Assembly (NCBI GenBank): GCA_945883845.1
Contig: CAMCYI010000007.1
Coordinates: forward strand, 62,001-126,000
Reading direction: 5' to 3'
From: Bacteriovorax stolpii
GTDB taxonomy: Bacteria > Bdellovibrionota > Bacteriovoracia > Bacteriovoracales > Bacteriovoracaceae
Length of the DNA: 64,000 nucleotides
The position numbers and the translations under genes are program-made. Shown piece by piece: positions 27,381 to 35,973 of the stretch; position 1 is the first letter of the stretch; each line of letters begins with the position of its first letter. The notes beneath the pieces are model-generated. The model made no database searches and was not told the origin of the DNA. It saw nothing but the letters and a program-made list of their open reading frames with translations.

Positions 27381-27995
27381 CTAAAATTTGAGCTTGCTCA
27401 TTTTTTGTTCAAGCTCGTCAGTACTATAAAACGCAATCTTGCCCAAATATAAATCAATTCTTGTAAACGGCAGAGGCAGTGAGCCTTTGTTCCAGCTTTT
27501 TTTAAACACGTATTTCCATTTAGGTTTTGCTATCACAGGAATGATCGGTCTTTTTGCTTTTTGTGAAAGGGCCGTAATGCCTTCTTTAACTTTGTAGATC
27601 GGCCCTCTTGGACCATCTACGGCAATTGTCATCTTGTGACCTTCTGAAACTTTTTTCATGCCGGCCAATAAACCTGCAACAGCTCCCCGGTGAGAAGATC
27701 CTCGCACTGTCTGATATCCCATGTGCTCCACAGCACTGGCGAGAATTTCTCCGTCCTTAGACTGAGAAATGAGAATGCAAATATTATGTTCAGAAAAATA
27801 GGGAAGACAACTCAGGTCATCCTGATGGTAGCAGGCATAGATCAGGCTCTTCTCGTGCGGTTCTTTGGTCGCAAGATCAGAAAAGAAATATCGTCGGTCC
27901 GATTCATCTTCAAAATTAAGATGATATCGATAAGTGGAGGCGTAAATCTTGTAAAGAAAGCCGGCCATAAGGCCGGCTATTTTCTGCGGAAGCAA
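27381..27995 (-). CDS. DUF374-type lysophospholipid acyltransferase-like protein
   Basis: DUF374 proteins belong to the LPLAT acyltransferase superfamily. The 204-residue protein has SHRGAVAGLLAGMK and the hallmark VDGPRGPIYKVKEGI, which replaces the usual glycine-rich acceptor motif. The family's substrate in Gram-negatives is lipid A or a related acceptor, not proven here. Translation starts at a TTG (27995) with AGGA upstream, five bases after etfA, but codons 6-12 form a strong hairpin; a later ATG at codon 10 is possible. Confidence 0.75.
   Translation of the reverse strand: MLPQKIAGLMAGFLYKIYASTYRYHLNFEDESDRRYFFSDLATKEPHEKSLIYACYHQDDLSCLPYFSEHNICILISQSKDGEILASAVEHMGYQTVRGSSHRGAVAGLLAGMKKVSEGHKMTIAVDGPRGPIYKVKEGITALSQKAKRPIIPVIAKPKWKYVFKKSWNKGSLPLPFTRIDLYLGKIAFYSTDELEQKMSKLKF
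27959..27978 (-). terminator. GC-rich hairpin between etfA and the DUF374 gene (terminator-like)
   Basis: AGCCGGCC-TTAT-GGCCGGCT (minus strand) forms a perfect 8-bp stem with a 4-base loop, followed by TTCTTT. It lies inside the first codons of the DUF374 gene, so it may limit transcription out of the etf operon into that gene, or reflect an upstream start being wrong. Confidence 0.5.
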
Positions 27996-27999
27996 AGAT

Positions 28000-28962
28000 T
28001 TATTTTCCTAAAAGCTTTTTGAACTCTTCAGTAAGGATAGGAACAATCTGAAAGAGATCACCCACAATTCCGTAATCGGCTTTTGTGAAAATCGGAGCAT
28101 CAGGATCAGAGTTGATCGCAACGATCACTTTAGAAGTTCTCATACCAGCAAGATGCTGAATAGCTCCTGAGATCCCACAAGCAATGTAGAGAGAAGGAGA
28201 AACAGTTTTACCTGTTTGACCAACCTGCATAGCATGTGGAGCGAAACCAGAATCTACAGCGGCACGTGATGCGCCAACCGTTGCACCGATGACATCAGCA
28301 AGCTCATTGAGGATTTTAAAATTTTCCGCATTCTTCATCGCGCGGCCACCGGAAACAATAATGTTTGCTTCAGTGAGATCGACTTTCGTAGAAGCGGCCT
28401 TGATAATTTCCTTGATCTGAGCGCGGATTTCTCCGGCGTTGGCAGCTGCATCAGCTGCAGTTCCAGCACCAGCTGTCGGACTTGGGTTCATACCCAGTGC
28501 GTTTGGTCTTGTTGTAATGAAGTGTGGCTTCGGCCCTGTGATCTCAACTTTTGCGAGACACTTACCAGCGAAGAACGGACGAGTTCCCGCGAATGTTCCA
28601 CCATCCATTGTGAAGTTAGTCACATCCGATGCGAGACCCGCTTGGAATTTAGTCGCAAGTCTTGGGAAGAGATCTTTACCCATGGAAGTTGCACCAGCGA
28701 AGACATAATCATAACTCTTAGACTTGATAAACTCAGCAAGAGCATTCGAATAGCCTTCTGGAGAGTATTTATCGAGGTTCGAACCTTTGAGCTTATGAAC
28801 GTTCTGAGCGCCATACTTGGCGAGCTCAGCAACCTGGTCAGCAGCGATATCGCCGATAACTGCTACATCAGCTGTATTACCAGTGAGCTTTCCAAGGATT
28901 TCAAGAGTGACAGGCTTAACTTTGCCATCATGAAGTTCAGTGAATACTAATACGTTAGCCAT
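28000..28962 (-). CDS. etfA: electron transfer flavoprotein subunit alpha
   Basis: EtfA pairs with EtfB to carry electrons from acyl-CoA dehydrogenases to the quinone pool. The 320-residue protein carries the C-terminal FAD domain: GQTGKTVSPSLYIACGISG and NSDPDAPIF followed by DYGIVGD. It starts 16 bases after etfB with an AGGAAG site. With the acyl-CoA dehydrogenase upstream it forms a fatty-acid oxidation unit. Confidence 0.96.
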   Translation of the reverse strand: MANVLVFTELHDGKVKPVTLEILGKLTGNTADVAVIGDIAADQVAELAKYGAQNVHKLKGSNLDKYSPEGYSNALAEFIKSKSYDYVFAGATSMGKDLFPRLATKFQAGLASDVTNFTMDGGTFAGTRPFFAGKCLAKVEITGPKPHFITTRPNALGMNPSPTAGAGTAADAAANAGEIRAQIKEIIKAASTKVDLTEANIIVSGGRAMKNAENFKILNELADVIGATVGASRAAVDSGFAPHAMQVGQTGKTVSPSLYIACGISGAIQHLAGMRTSKVIVAINSDPDAPIFTKADYGIVGDLFQIVPILTEEFKKLLGK

Positions 28963-28978
28963 AAAATACTTCCTTTAA

Positions 28979-29767
28979 TTAGATAATTTTTGCTTCAGTA
29001 CGAAGCAGTCCAACAACCTGAGCAACAACATCTTTTTGTTTTGCTGCATCGGTAGCATCAAACTTTTTTCCGGCCGGTTTTTCAGGCGGAAGTTTGAATC
29101 CAGAATACTTCACGCGACGGTCAGCATCTGATACACCAACGTCAGCAAGTGAATGCTGGGCCATTGGTTTTTTCTTTGCTTTCATGATTCCTGGAAGAGA
29201 AGCATATCTTGGTGTGTTTAGTCCTTTATTGGTAGCGAGGACACATGGGCCGTTGATTTCATAAACTTCAAGAGCTCCGCCTTCAACTTCTCGCTTAACT
29301 TTTAGAGTTGTACCCGCAAGTTCGAATCCGACGATCACAGACACGCCCGGCATATTCATCATTTCAGCGAGGATCTGAGGAACCTGGAGAGCATCATCAT
29401 CAATCGCTTGTTTACCGGCCAGAACCAGGTCTGGTTTTTTGCCGGTTTTATCAATTGCACCTTTAATTGCTTTTGCAATTGAATAAGAATCAAGGTTATC
29501 ACCAGCTTCAACCAGGATGGCATCATCTGCACCCATGGCCATTGCTGTACGAAGGGCTTCAGTATCTTTTACCGAGCCCACGCGAACAACCGTGATATTT
29601 GCAGCTGCATTTGCTTGTTTAACAAGAAGTGCTTGTTCAACAGCAAATTCATCATAAGGATTCATGATCCACTTGATCGAAGATGTTTCAATGAAACTGC
29701 CATCACTAGTCGGTGTGATTTTCGTTTCTGTGTCGGGGACTTGCTTCACGCACACGAAAATATTCAT
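28979..29767 (-). CDS. etfB: electron transfer flavoprotein subunit beta
   Basis: EtfB binds AMP and docks on the dehydrogenase. The 262-residue protein has the N-terminal CVKQVPDTE, NPYDEFAVEQAL and the conserved GKQAIDDDALQVPQ segment, all family signatures. A strong AAGGAG lies before the ATG. It is downstream of the acyl-CoA dehydrogenase and upstream of etfA. Confidence 0.96.
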   Translation of the reverse strand: MNIFVCVKQVPDTETKITPTSDGSFIETSSIKWIMNPYDEFAVEQALLVKQANAAANITVVRVGSVKDTEALRTAMAMGADDAILVEAGDNLDSYSIAKAIKGAIDKTGKKPDLVLAGKQAIDDDALQVPQILAEMMNMPGVSVIVGFELAGTTLKVKREVEGGALEVYEINGPCVLATNKGLNTPRYASLPGIMKAKKKPMAQHSLADVGVSDADRRVKYSGFKLPPEKPAGKKFDATDAAKQKDVVAQVVGLLRTEAKII

Positions 29768-29789
29768 AGGTTCTCCTTGAACTAATTTA

Positions 29790-30926
29790 TTATTTTAATA
29801 ATTCCCGGGCCATCACCAGACGCTGGATCTGAGAAGTCCCTTCGTAAATTTGTATCAGTTTAGCGTCTCTCATCAATTTTTCTACAGGGTATTCCTTGCT
29901 GTAGCCATAACCGCCATAGATCTGGACTGCGTCAGTAGTTATTTGCATACATGAATCTGCTGCTAATGCTTTGGCATAAGATGCGATTTCAGTATTTTTC
30001 TCCCCCTTGTCACAGAGGCTGGCCGCTTTGTGCACGAGAAGCCGTGATGCTTCAATCTTCATTCCCATTTCGGCGATCATGAATTGAACGGCCTGGTGTT
30101 TGGCGATTGGTACTCCAAATTGAATTCTTTCTTTGGCATATTGAATTGAAAGTTCCATCGCTCTCTGAGCTCCGCCAACGGCAGAAGAAGCTACCAGCGG
30201 TCTCGAATGATCAAGGGTTGCCATCGCAATTCCCCATCCTTCACCCGGTTTCCCAAGCATGTTTTCTTTGGGAACTTTTACATTTGAAAAAGTAACTGCA
30301 CGTGTATCTGAAGCACGGTGTCCCATCTTGTCTTCTTTCTTTCCAATGACCACACCTGGTGATTTGGGATCGACAACAAGAGCAGAAATACCTTTGTGCT
30401 TGAGGTTTACATCAATCGTTCCGTAGACCACAAAGAGATCCGCAAAACCTGCATTGGTAATCCACATCTTCTCGCCACTTACGACCCAGTGATCGCCGCC
30501 ATCCTTGAAAGATGTTTTGATTCCACCAGCGTCCGAGCCATTTCCTGGTTCAGTCAGGCAGAATGAAGCGATTTGGAATTGTTCAGTGAAAGGAGTAAGA
30601 AATCTTTTTTTCTGTTCATCATTTCCTCCGATAACAATCGGAAGAAGTGCGAGATCGTTGGCCATGAAAGCTGTGTTCATACCCATGCACCCATAGGCCA
30701 GGGCTTCGCAAATGATAACGCCATCAAGAGCTGAAAATCCAGTGCCACCGTACTCCGTTGGAATGCAGGTATTGATCAGGCCAAGTTCCCACGCTTTCTT
30801 AAAAATATCAGAAGGAAATTTGCCGGACTCATCATGTTCCTGGGCATGCGGAATCATTTCGTTACGCGCGAACTTTAGTGCAAGTTCTTTGATCTCACGT
30901 TGCTCGGGAGTAAGAGAAAAATCCAT
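29790..30926 (-). CDS. acyl-CoA dehydrogenase
   Basis: This 378-residue flavoenzyme oxidises acyl-CoA to enoyl-CoA, passing electrons to the ETF encoded next to it. It shows CLTEPGNGSDAG, WITNAG, and the C-terminal IYGGYGYSKEYPVEKLMRDAK and IYEGTSQIQR; the glutamate of IYEGTS is the catalytic base used by short- and medium-chain family members. Chain length cannot be assigned from sequence alone. Butyryl/short-chain type is likely given length and motif placement. Confidence 0.93.
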   Translation of the reverse strand: MDFSLTPEQREIKELALKFARNEMIPHAQEHDESGKFPSDIFKKAWELGLINTCIPTEYGGTGFSALDGVIICEALAYGCMGMNTAFMANDLALLPIVIGGNDEQKKRFLTPFTEQFQIASFCLTEPGNGSDAGGIKTSFKDGGDHWVVSGEKMWITNAGFADLFVVYGTIDVNLKHKGISALVVDPKSPGVVIGKKEDKMGHRASDTRAVTFSNVKVPKENMLGKPGEGWGIAMATLDHSRPLVASSAVGGAQRAMELSIQYAKERIQFGVPIAKHQAVQFMIAEMGMKIEASRLLVHKAASLCDKGEKNTEIASYAKALAADSCMQITTDAVQIYGGYGYSKEYPVEKLMRDAKLIQIYEGTSQIQRLVMARELLK

Positions 30927-30948
30927 TTCCTTCCTAAGCTAGATTGCT

Positions 30949-31407
30949 CTAGACGGGGGTAGCTTCTACAGTAAATGACTCTGGGATTGTAAAACATTTT
31001 TCGATGGTTTGAAAGAACGGTAATTCGCTTAAAGGACGTATGACAAAACTTCTTTCTGCCCAGCGTGGATGAGGAATAATCAGCGTGTCAGTCTGGATAG
31101 AATTCATTCCCCAAAAAATAATATCGAGATCAATAATACGCGGGCCGCGCAGGACATCACGCGTTCGTCCCATTTCTTTTTCAATTTCCAATAAAAGTTT
31201 CATCACTTCATGTGGTGATGACGCAGGAATTTTGAATTCCAGAACCTGATTAAAAAAGTCGGGTTGGCTTTCGTAATCCACTGCCTTCGATCGATAGACC
31301 CTGCTCGAGGCGATGAGCTCAAAATGATGAGAAAGTTTGTTTTGTGCAGCAAGGAGATGTTGAACTGGGTGACCTATGTTGGAGCCGGTAGCTAAGATGA
31401 GAGACAT
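30949..31407 (-). CDS. folK: 2-amino-4-hydroxy-6-hydroxymethyldihydropteridine diphosphokinase
   Basis: HPPK transfers pyrophosphate from ATP to 6-hydroxymethyl-dihydropterin in folate synthesis. The 152-residue protein has ATGSNIG near the start, the central FFNQVLEF segment, and RGPRIIDLDIIFWG, the ATP/metal motif. It overlaps the small lipoprotein gene by one base and precedes the acyl-CoA dehydrogenase by 22 bases, an odd neighbour for a fatty acid operon. Confidence 0.95.
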   Translation of the reverse strand: MSLILATGSNIGHPVQHLLAAQNKLSHHFELIASSRVYRSKAVDYESQPDFFNQVLEFKIPASSPHEVMKLLLEIEKEMGRTRDVLRGPRIIDLDIIFWGMNSIQTDTLIIPHPRWAERSFVIRPLSELPFFQTIEKCFTIPESFTVEATPV

Positions 31408-31571
31408 TATCTGGTCTTTTTTACGTCATCAACATCATGATTCGTTTTTATGTCCGGATAATTTTCCATAAGTGATGGCATGACTGTGTCTTTTGGAGGC
31501 GAAGGATCGCCTTTCACTCCGCATGCACTCAGACAAAAGAAAATGAGGATAAGAAAAAATCTAGAATTCAA
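31407..31571 (-). CDS. LptM-like small lipoprotein
   Basis: Starting at a TTG (31571) with AGGA seven bases upstream, the product is a 54-residue lipoprotein: signal MNSRFFLILIFFCLSAC, lipobox LSAC with Cys17, then GVKGDPSPPKD. The Cys-Gly-x-Lys-Gly-x segment right after the lipidated cysteine is the LptM (YifL) pattern; LptM helps LptD fold at the outer membrane. The gene overlaps the end of the upstream outer-membrane protein gene by 11 bases, and its stop overlaps folK (TAATG). A longer reading from 31604 is rejected. Confidence 0.7.
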   Translation of the reverse strand: MNSRFFLILIFFCLSACGVKGDPSPPKDTVMPSLMENYPDIKTNHDVDDVKKTR

Positions 31572-32553
31572 TTGAGAATCCTGCACCCAACATATCTGTT
31601 CCAAGATCGGCCCTTACGAACCAACCAGGTACGAGACGACGGAGAACTGTAACACCGACAATTGGTCCACTTTTCTTGAGATCTTCAACAGCATTTTTTT
31701 CTTCGGCCAATACTCTTCTATTATTGTTTCCATCTCCTGGTTTACCGGCGTCAGGACTGACTGAAGTCTTGTTCTGATAACCAATGTACGGCATGAAAAA
31801 AGTATAAAGTGGGCCTCTGATATTATATTTGATTCTGGCGACGTAATGATTCACGAGAGTTTCCAGGCCGTCATTAGGATAACTATTAAAGAGGGCACGG
31901 CCGTAAATACCTTCCGCAAAAAAGTTATCAGCAAACTGATATGCCCATGACAAACCGAATTCAGTGGCACGAGTTGTTCCGCCACGGGAAGGAATCTCAT
32001 CGGCGTTCACAAATGATCCAAAGAGACCCACGATATTATCGGGCTTGATGTGACGATTTTTGTTTTCATCGAACTCACCGATCTCGTCTTCAACAATTAC
32101 GTCACCAGTGAAAAGATCCTCTTCGTTTTTAATTTGGGTAGGTCCGGTGTCGGTTTTAGATTCAACAATTTTTCCAAAGGCCGAGTCATCTCCGCGAATA
32201 ATCTGGACATCCTGGTTCCGGCGAAGTTTTCCCCATTGTTGGAGGGAATAAATTTTGAGAATTTTAATTCCCGTCTGGCCCTGATGATTTTTTGCAACGA
32301 CTGCACGAGCTGCGAGTTGGTTCTTGAGAGCGATAGAAACAAAATCACCCACACTCAGCTTTTGATTATTATTGGTGAGAATAAAGATCTTTTTCGACTG
32401 AGAAATAATTTTTATTGTCTCGGTAAAAACGTTTTCTGAGGGGGTGCTGGCCGCGGTCGCGACGTTGGCATCCTCGACTAACGATTGGCAGTAAGCCGAA
32501 GTTAGAAAGATTCCCGAGCAGAAATAAACAATAATTAGAGCTAATTTTCTCAT
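31561..32553 (-). CDS. exported outer-membrane protein with a C-terminal barrel
   Basis: A 330-residue protein with a signal peptide (cleavage near SAYC, residue 22). The first 150 residues contain short beta segments (about 45-115) reminiscent of a small beta-sandwich; the C-terminal half (about 165-330) has alternating hydrophobic strands and Gly/Asn turns and ends in FSIEF, a barrel signal. It resembles many Bdellovibrio-type outer-membrane proteins; no family can be named. Confidence 0.6.
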   Translation of the reverse strand: MRKLALIIVYFCSGIFLTSAYCQSLVEDANVATAASTPSENVFTETIKIISQSKKIFILTNNNQKLSVGDFVSIALKNQLAARAVVAKNHQGQTGIKILKIYSLQQWGKLRRNQDVQIIRGDDSAFGKIVESKTDTGPTQIKNEEDLFTGDVIVEDEIGEFDENKNRHIKPDNIVGLFGSFVNADEIPSRGGTTRATEFGLSWAYQFADNFFAEGIYGRALFNSYPNDGLETLVNHYVARIKYNIRGPLYTFFMPYIGYQNKTSVSPDAGKPGDGNNNRRVLAEEKNAVEDLKKSGPIVGVTVLRRLVPGWFVRADLGTDMLGAGFSIEF

Positions 32554-32683
32554 GTTCTCTTTTATTCTAGGGAATTAACGCATGAACGTAAATGCCTGAC
32601 CAAAATTTGTGTTTGATCAATTGAGTCAAGCTTTCATGAACCATTCGTTATACGTTTTTTGAATGCAAATCGAGGAGAATTCA

Positions 32684-33358
32684 ATGTCGGAACTGGCGTA
32701 TACCCGCTTGGCGAGTACACCAAATCCCATGTTCGTGGTTGTGGCCGGAAACATCGGAAGTGGCAAAACCACACTCACTAAAAAACTATCCGAAAGGCTG
32801 GGGTGGAAACCTCATTTCGAGTCAGTTCAGGATAATCCTTATCTGGCAGATTTCTACGCGGACATGTCCCGCTGGGCGTTTCCGCTTCAGGTTTATTTCC
32901 TGAACCACCGTTTCAACGCCCACAAACAAATTGAATCTTCGGCCGGAAGTTGCATCCAGGATCGCTCGATTTACGAAGATGCTAATATCTTTGCCCGCTC
33001 TCTCGCTGAGCAAGGCAAGCTTGATGAGCGTGACTACGCAAACTACCGCCAGCTCTTTGAGTCGATGATTCAATACCTGAGTCCTCCAACTTTGATGATT
33101 TTCCTTCGCCGTTCAGTTCCTAAGCTTCAGGAAAGAATAAAGCAGCGTGGTCGCGACTACGAACAGGCCATTCCTGTTGAATATCTCACCAGTCTAAATG
33201 AGTATTACGACGACTGGTACTCCCGCTATAATCTTGGAAAATCACTCGTCGTCGATACGGATGAACTCGATTTCCTTGATAACGAGGAACATTTTGATCG
33301 TCTGGTTAAAAGAATCGTCGATTCAATTGACCAAAAAGATATGTTTTTTTATTTCTAA
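32684..33358 (+). CDS. deoxynucleoside kinase (dAK/dGK family)
   Basis: The 224-residue kinase phosphorylates deoxynucleosides with ATP. The P-loop GNIGSGKT is at residues 22-29, the catalytic DRSIYED segment follows the DR-motif seen in the family, and RIKQRGRDYE is the lid arginine region. The start is ATG 32684 after GAGGAG; an upstream in-frame ATG is unlikely. Salvage of deoxynucleosides suits an organism that feeds on prey DNA. Confidence 0.9.
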   Translation: MSELAYTRLASTPNPMFVVVAGNIGSGKTTLTKKLSERLGWKPHFESVQDNPYLADFYADMSRWAFPLQVYFLNHRFNAHKQIESSAGSCIQDRSIYEDANIFARSLAEQGKLDERDYANYRQLFESMIQYLSPPTLMIFLRRSVPKLQERIKQRGRDYEQAIPVEYLTSLNEYYDDWYSRYNLGKSLVVDTDELDFLDNEEHFDRLVKRIVDSIDQKDMFFYF

Positions 33359-33392
33359 GCACTTAGCAAATTTTTCCACCCTGTTCTGAATC

Positions 33393-33413
33393 TATAAGTA
33401 TAATAAACTTATA
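33393..33413. promoter_or_regulatory. inverted repeat overlapping a -10 hexamer before the LysM gene
   Basis: TATAAGT and ACTTATA form a perfect 7-bp inverted repeat with a 7-base spacer, 31 bases before the LysM start. The sequence includes TATAAT (33399-33404). No good -35 is present, so I infer a regulated promoter with an operator over the -10, or a chance A/T palindrome. Confidence 0.4.
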
Positions 33414-33444
33414 AGATATCGAGTCATATTCAGGGAGTGAATAA

Positions 33445-34122
33445 ATGAAACTTATACCATGGATGGTAATTTTAGGACTGAGCATGTTTTCTTGCTCTGG
33501 ATCTAAATCCGCCAAAAAAGTAAACGAAGAAACCCCACAAATTGAATTATCAGAAACTGACGAGTTCATTGAAACGCCGACAGAAGAACCTGTAGAGACA
33601 GCTGCAGCTGTTGCTCCTACGGAAGAAACAGTTGATGGTGCAGACACTGCGGATACTGCTGAAGAGCCGATCGTGAGTGAAGTTGTTGCTGAAGATCACG
33701 TCGAAGCTGTTAATGAAGTCGGTGTTGGCACCTCTGGTGGTGCAACGATGCAATACACTGTGAAGAAAAATGAAACGCTGATGCTTATCGCTTTTAAAAT
33801 CTACGGTGATTACGCAAAATGGAAAAAACTCGCCAATCAGAATACGTCTAAGCTCAAAGGCACCATGACTGTACGTGAAGGTATGGTTCTTGATTACGTA
33901 TCTCCTGCGCAGGAATTTACATGGAATCCGCAAGGCCTTCCATATCTCATTCGTACCGGCGATACATTGGGTCTCATTTCAAAGACTGTTTATACAACAC
34001 CTAAGAAATGGAAACTCATCTGGGAAAATAACCGCCCACTTATCAAGGATCCTAATAAGATTTTTGCGGGCTTCACTCTCTATTACCTAGAAAACGGTCG
34101 TGAAGTCGCATCTGGTATTTAA
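33445..34122 (+). CDS. lipoprotein with two LysM domains
   Basis: A 225-residue protein with a lipoprotein signal (MKLIPWMVILGLSMFSC, lipobox MFSC). A Glu/Thr-rich acidic linker (about 25-95) leads to LysM repeat 1 (YTVKKNETLMLIAFKIYGDY, about 108-155) and LysM repeat 2 (YLIRTGDTLGLISKTVY, about 171-220). LysM binds peptidoglycan GlcNAc, so this is likely an outer-membrane lipoprotein tethering to the wall. It starts an apparent unit with the next lipoprotein and amgK-murU. Confidence 0.85.
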   Translation: MKLIPWMVILGLSMFSCSGSKSAKKVNEETPQIELSETDEFIETPTEEPVETAAAVAPTEETVDGADTADTAEEPIVSEVVAEDHVEAVNEVGVGTSGGATMQYTVKKNETLMLIAFKIYGDYAKWKKLANQNTSKLKGTMTVREGMVLDYVSPAQEFTWNPQGLPYLIRTGDTLGLISKTVYTTPKKWKLIWENNRPLIKDPNKIFAGFTLYYLENGREVASGI

Positions 34123-34141
34123 ACCCTCCTTATTCCTGAAA

Positions 34142-34945
34142 ATGTTGAAGCCCTCGCCGCAAGCGGGGGTTTCTTGTTTTCTCCTCTTGATCTTTTTCAC
34201 CGCCTGCGGAAGTTTCGTTATCCCATTCAGCAAATCGAAAAAAGATTCTCTTCTTCCGGATGACTATCAGGCTTCATCACGTCAGGACTATGCGGATCAG
34301 ATGGCGGGACTCAAGCGGGCCTTTCTTGAAACTCCTGGTATAAAGACGATCAAGCTTGATGCAGCCGTAGCAACGTATCTGCAGAAAATTTGCAATGAAC
34401 TGATTTCGAAAAATGAAATTTTTTTCAAGGATCTAAATACGGCCAATGTCACAATTCTTGAAACTGAAACGCCCTTACATTTTTCATTACCCAGGGGGGA
34501 GTTTTTTCTCTCTCGTGGATTAATTTCAAAGTACATGAAACATGAAAGCATGCTTGTAAGTGTGCTTGCATACGAACTTGTACGAAGTGAAAAACTTCTT
34601 TATCCGAAAGCTTCTGTTGTTCCGGTGGGATTTATCTCACTCGAAAGAATTCTTGCCTTCAATCGACTTCCGCTCGATTCCAAGATGGAAGTCCACAAGT
34701 GGGCTTTTCATATAGCGACGAGAAGTGGCTATGACGGTGAATATTATCTTTCTTATCTGCAGATGCAGAACAGGAACACCGCAGATTTTCTTTTGAACGT
34801 TGGAGATGTTAACCAGATTAACCGTGAAGAGTCTCTCTTCAAGGCTTTTCTGATTAAGAATCCTCAGCCGGACACTATGACAAAACAAAACTCATCAAAA
34901 GAATTTTATACATTACTCAACCGGATGAGAGACGGAGTCCTATGA
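34142..34945 (+). CDS. M48-like lipoprotein with a degenerate zinc motif
   Basis: A lipoprotein (lipobox FFTAC, Cys22) of about 267 residues. Residues 115-150 match the M48 peptidase core: SLPRGEFFLSRGLISKY, then VLAYEL. The M48 catalytic HExxH should fall at residues 144-148 but reads Y-E-L-V-R, so both zinc histidines are gone and it is probably inactive or acts as a chaperone or scaffold. Start 34142 puts the signal in place; a GTG at 34100 overlaps the LysM gene. The stop overlaps amgK by four bases. Confidence 0.6.
   Translation: MLKPSPQAGVSCFLLLIFFTACGSFVIPFSKSKKDSLLPDDYQASSRQDYADQMAGLKRAFLETPGIKTIKLDAAVATYLQKICNELISKNEIFFKDLNTANVTILETETPLHFSLPRGEFFLSRGLISKYMKHESMLVSVLAYELVRSEKLLYPKASVVPVGFISLERILAFNRLPLDSKMEVHKWAFHIATRSGYDGEYYLSYLQMQNRNTADFLLNVGDVNQINREESLFKAFLIKNPQPDTMTKQNSSKEFYTLLNRMRDGVL
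34148..34172 (+). terminator. terminator-like hairpin at the start of the degenerate M48 gene
   Basis: AAGCCCTCGC and GCGGGGGTTT flank the loop CGCAA, giving ten pairs (two G-T), followed by TTTCTTGTTTTCT. It lies 25 bases after the LysM stop and within the first codons of the next gene, so it could end or attenuate transcription from the LysM promoter. Confidence 0.5.
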
Positions 34946-35973
34946 AACCAGAGCAGGCAGAACAGTTCTACATTGAAGAGCTCTTCAACAAGACACAAGA
35001 CAAGGACATCCTGAAAGACGTGAAGCTCCAGGAAATTGATAAGCTCACGGGTGATGCGTCTACGAGACGCTATTATAGAATTTTTACAACCAAAGACAGT
35101 TATGTGGTTTGCCTAGATAATCCGTTTGATAACGAGATGGAAAAGCACCCGTTCCTTTCTGTTCAACAATTCCTGTCTGACAGTAACGTGAAAGTTCCCC
35201 GCATTTTGGACCACAATCTCCCGCGCGGATATTCACTGCAGGAAGATCTTGGTAACGAAACTTTGCTTCATAGAATCGCAGGAATTACTTCCAGTGAGGA
35301 AGAATTTACGATTTATAAAAAAATCATAGATCAACTGCTCGAACTCCACCGCATTCCAAAGTCAGCGGTGACAAATCCAAATCTCTTTCAGATGAGTTTC
35401 GATTATCAGAAGTACATGGATGAAACAAGATTTACATTTAAGTACTTCCTGAACTTCTTTTACAAGAATCACGACGAAAGTCTCATCCAGGAACTTGAAG
35501 GACTCTTTGAACCCATCATGAAAAGATTGGCGTCTCAGAAAATGGTCATTACGCATAGGGATTTCCATTCGCGGAATATCATGGCCCGGAAGAACGATTT
35601 TATCTTCATCGATTTCCAGGATGCGCGCTGGGGAATTCCTCAGTATGACCTGGTTTCTCTCCTTGAGGATTGTTATTACGAACTTCGCACCGATAACCGT
35701 GAGAAACTGAAGAGATACTATTTCGATAACCTCAATGCCTCCATTCATGGGCAGAAAAGTTATGAAGAATTTGAATCATATTATCGTGACATGACAATCC
35801 AGCGTGTGTTCAAGGCCGTTGGTAGCTTCTGCTACATTTACAACTGGCGTAAGGATGATCGTTATTTGAAATATATTGGTTTTGCTATGGAAAAAATCCG
35901 TCTCGTGATGATGGATGATCCAAGATATGCGGACCTCAAGAAAAAACTCTTTCAACACTATTATGCAAATTGA
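34942..35973 (+). CDS. amgK: N-acetylmuramate/N-acetylglucosamine kinase AmgK-like
   Basis: AmgK phosphorylates MurNAc at the anomeric position. The 343-residue protein is of the aminoglycoside-phosphotransferase fold: N-terminal DASTRRYYRI, the catalytic loop ITHRDFHSRNIM, and metal-binding FIDFQDARWG. Its immediate downstream neighbour is a MurU-like uridylyltransferase, the Pseudomonas pairing that feeds MurNAc into UDP-MurNAc. The pairing, more than sequence alone, supports the function. It overlaps murU by 11 bases. Confidence 0.82.
   Translation: MKPEQAEQFYIEELFNKTQDKDILKDVKLQEIDKLTGDASTRRYYRIFTTKDSYVVCLDNPFDNEMEKHPFLSVQQFLSDSNVKVPRILDHNLPRGYSLQEDLGNETLLHRIAGITSSEEEFTIYKKIIDQLLELHRIPKSAVTNPNLFQMSFDYQKYMDETRFTFKYFLNFFYKNHDESLIQELEGLFEPIMKRLASQKMVITHRDFHSRNIMARKNDFIFIDFQDARWGIPQYDLVSLLEDCYYELRTDNREKLKRYYFDNLNASIHGQKSYEEFESYYRDMTIQRVFKAVGSFCYIYNWRKDDRYLKYIGFAMEKIRLVMMDDPRYADLKKKLFQHYYAN

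Noticed and set aside
28522..28950. 142-codon open frame antisense to etfA
   Set aside because: Shadow of etfA; no start signal and no recognisable protein.
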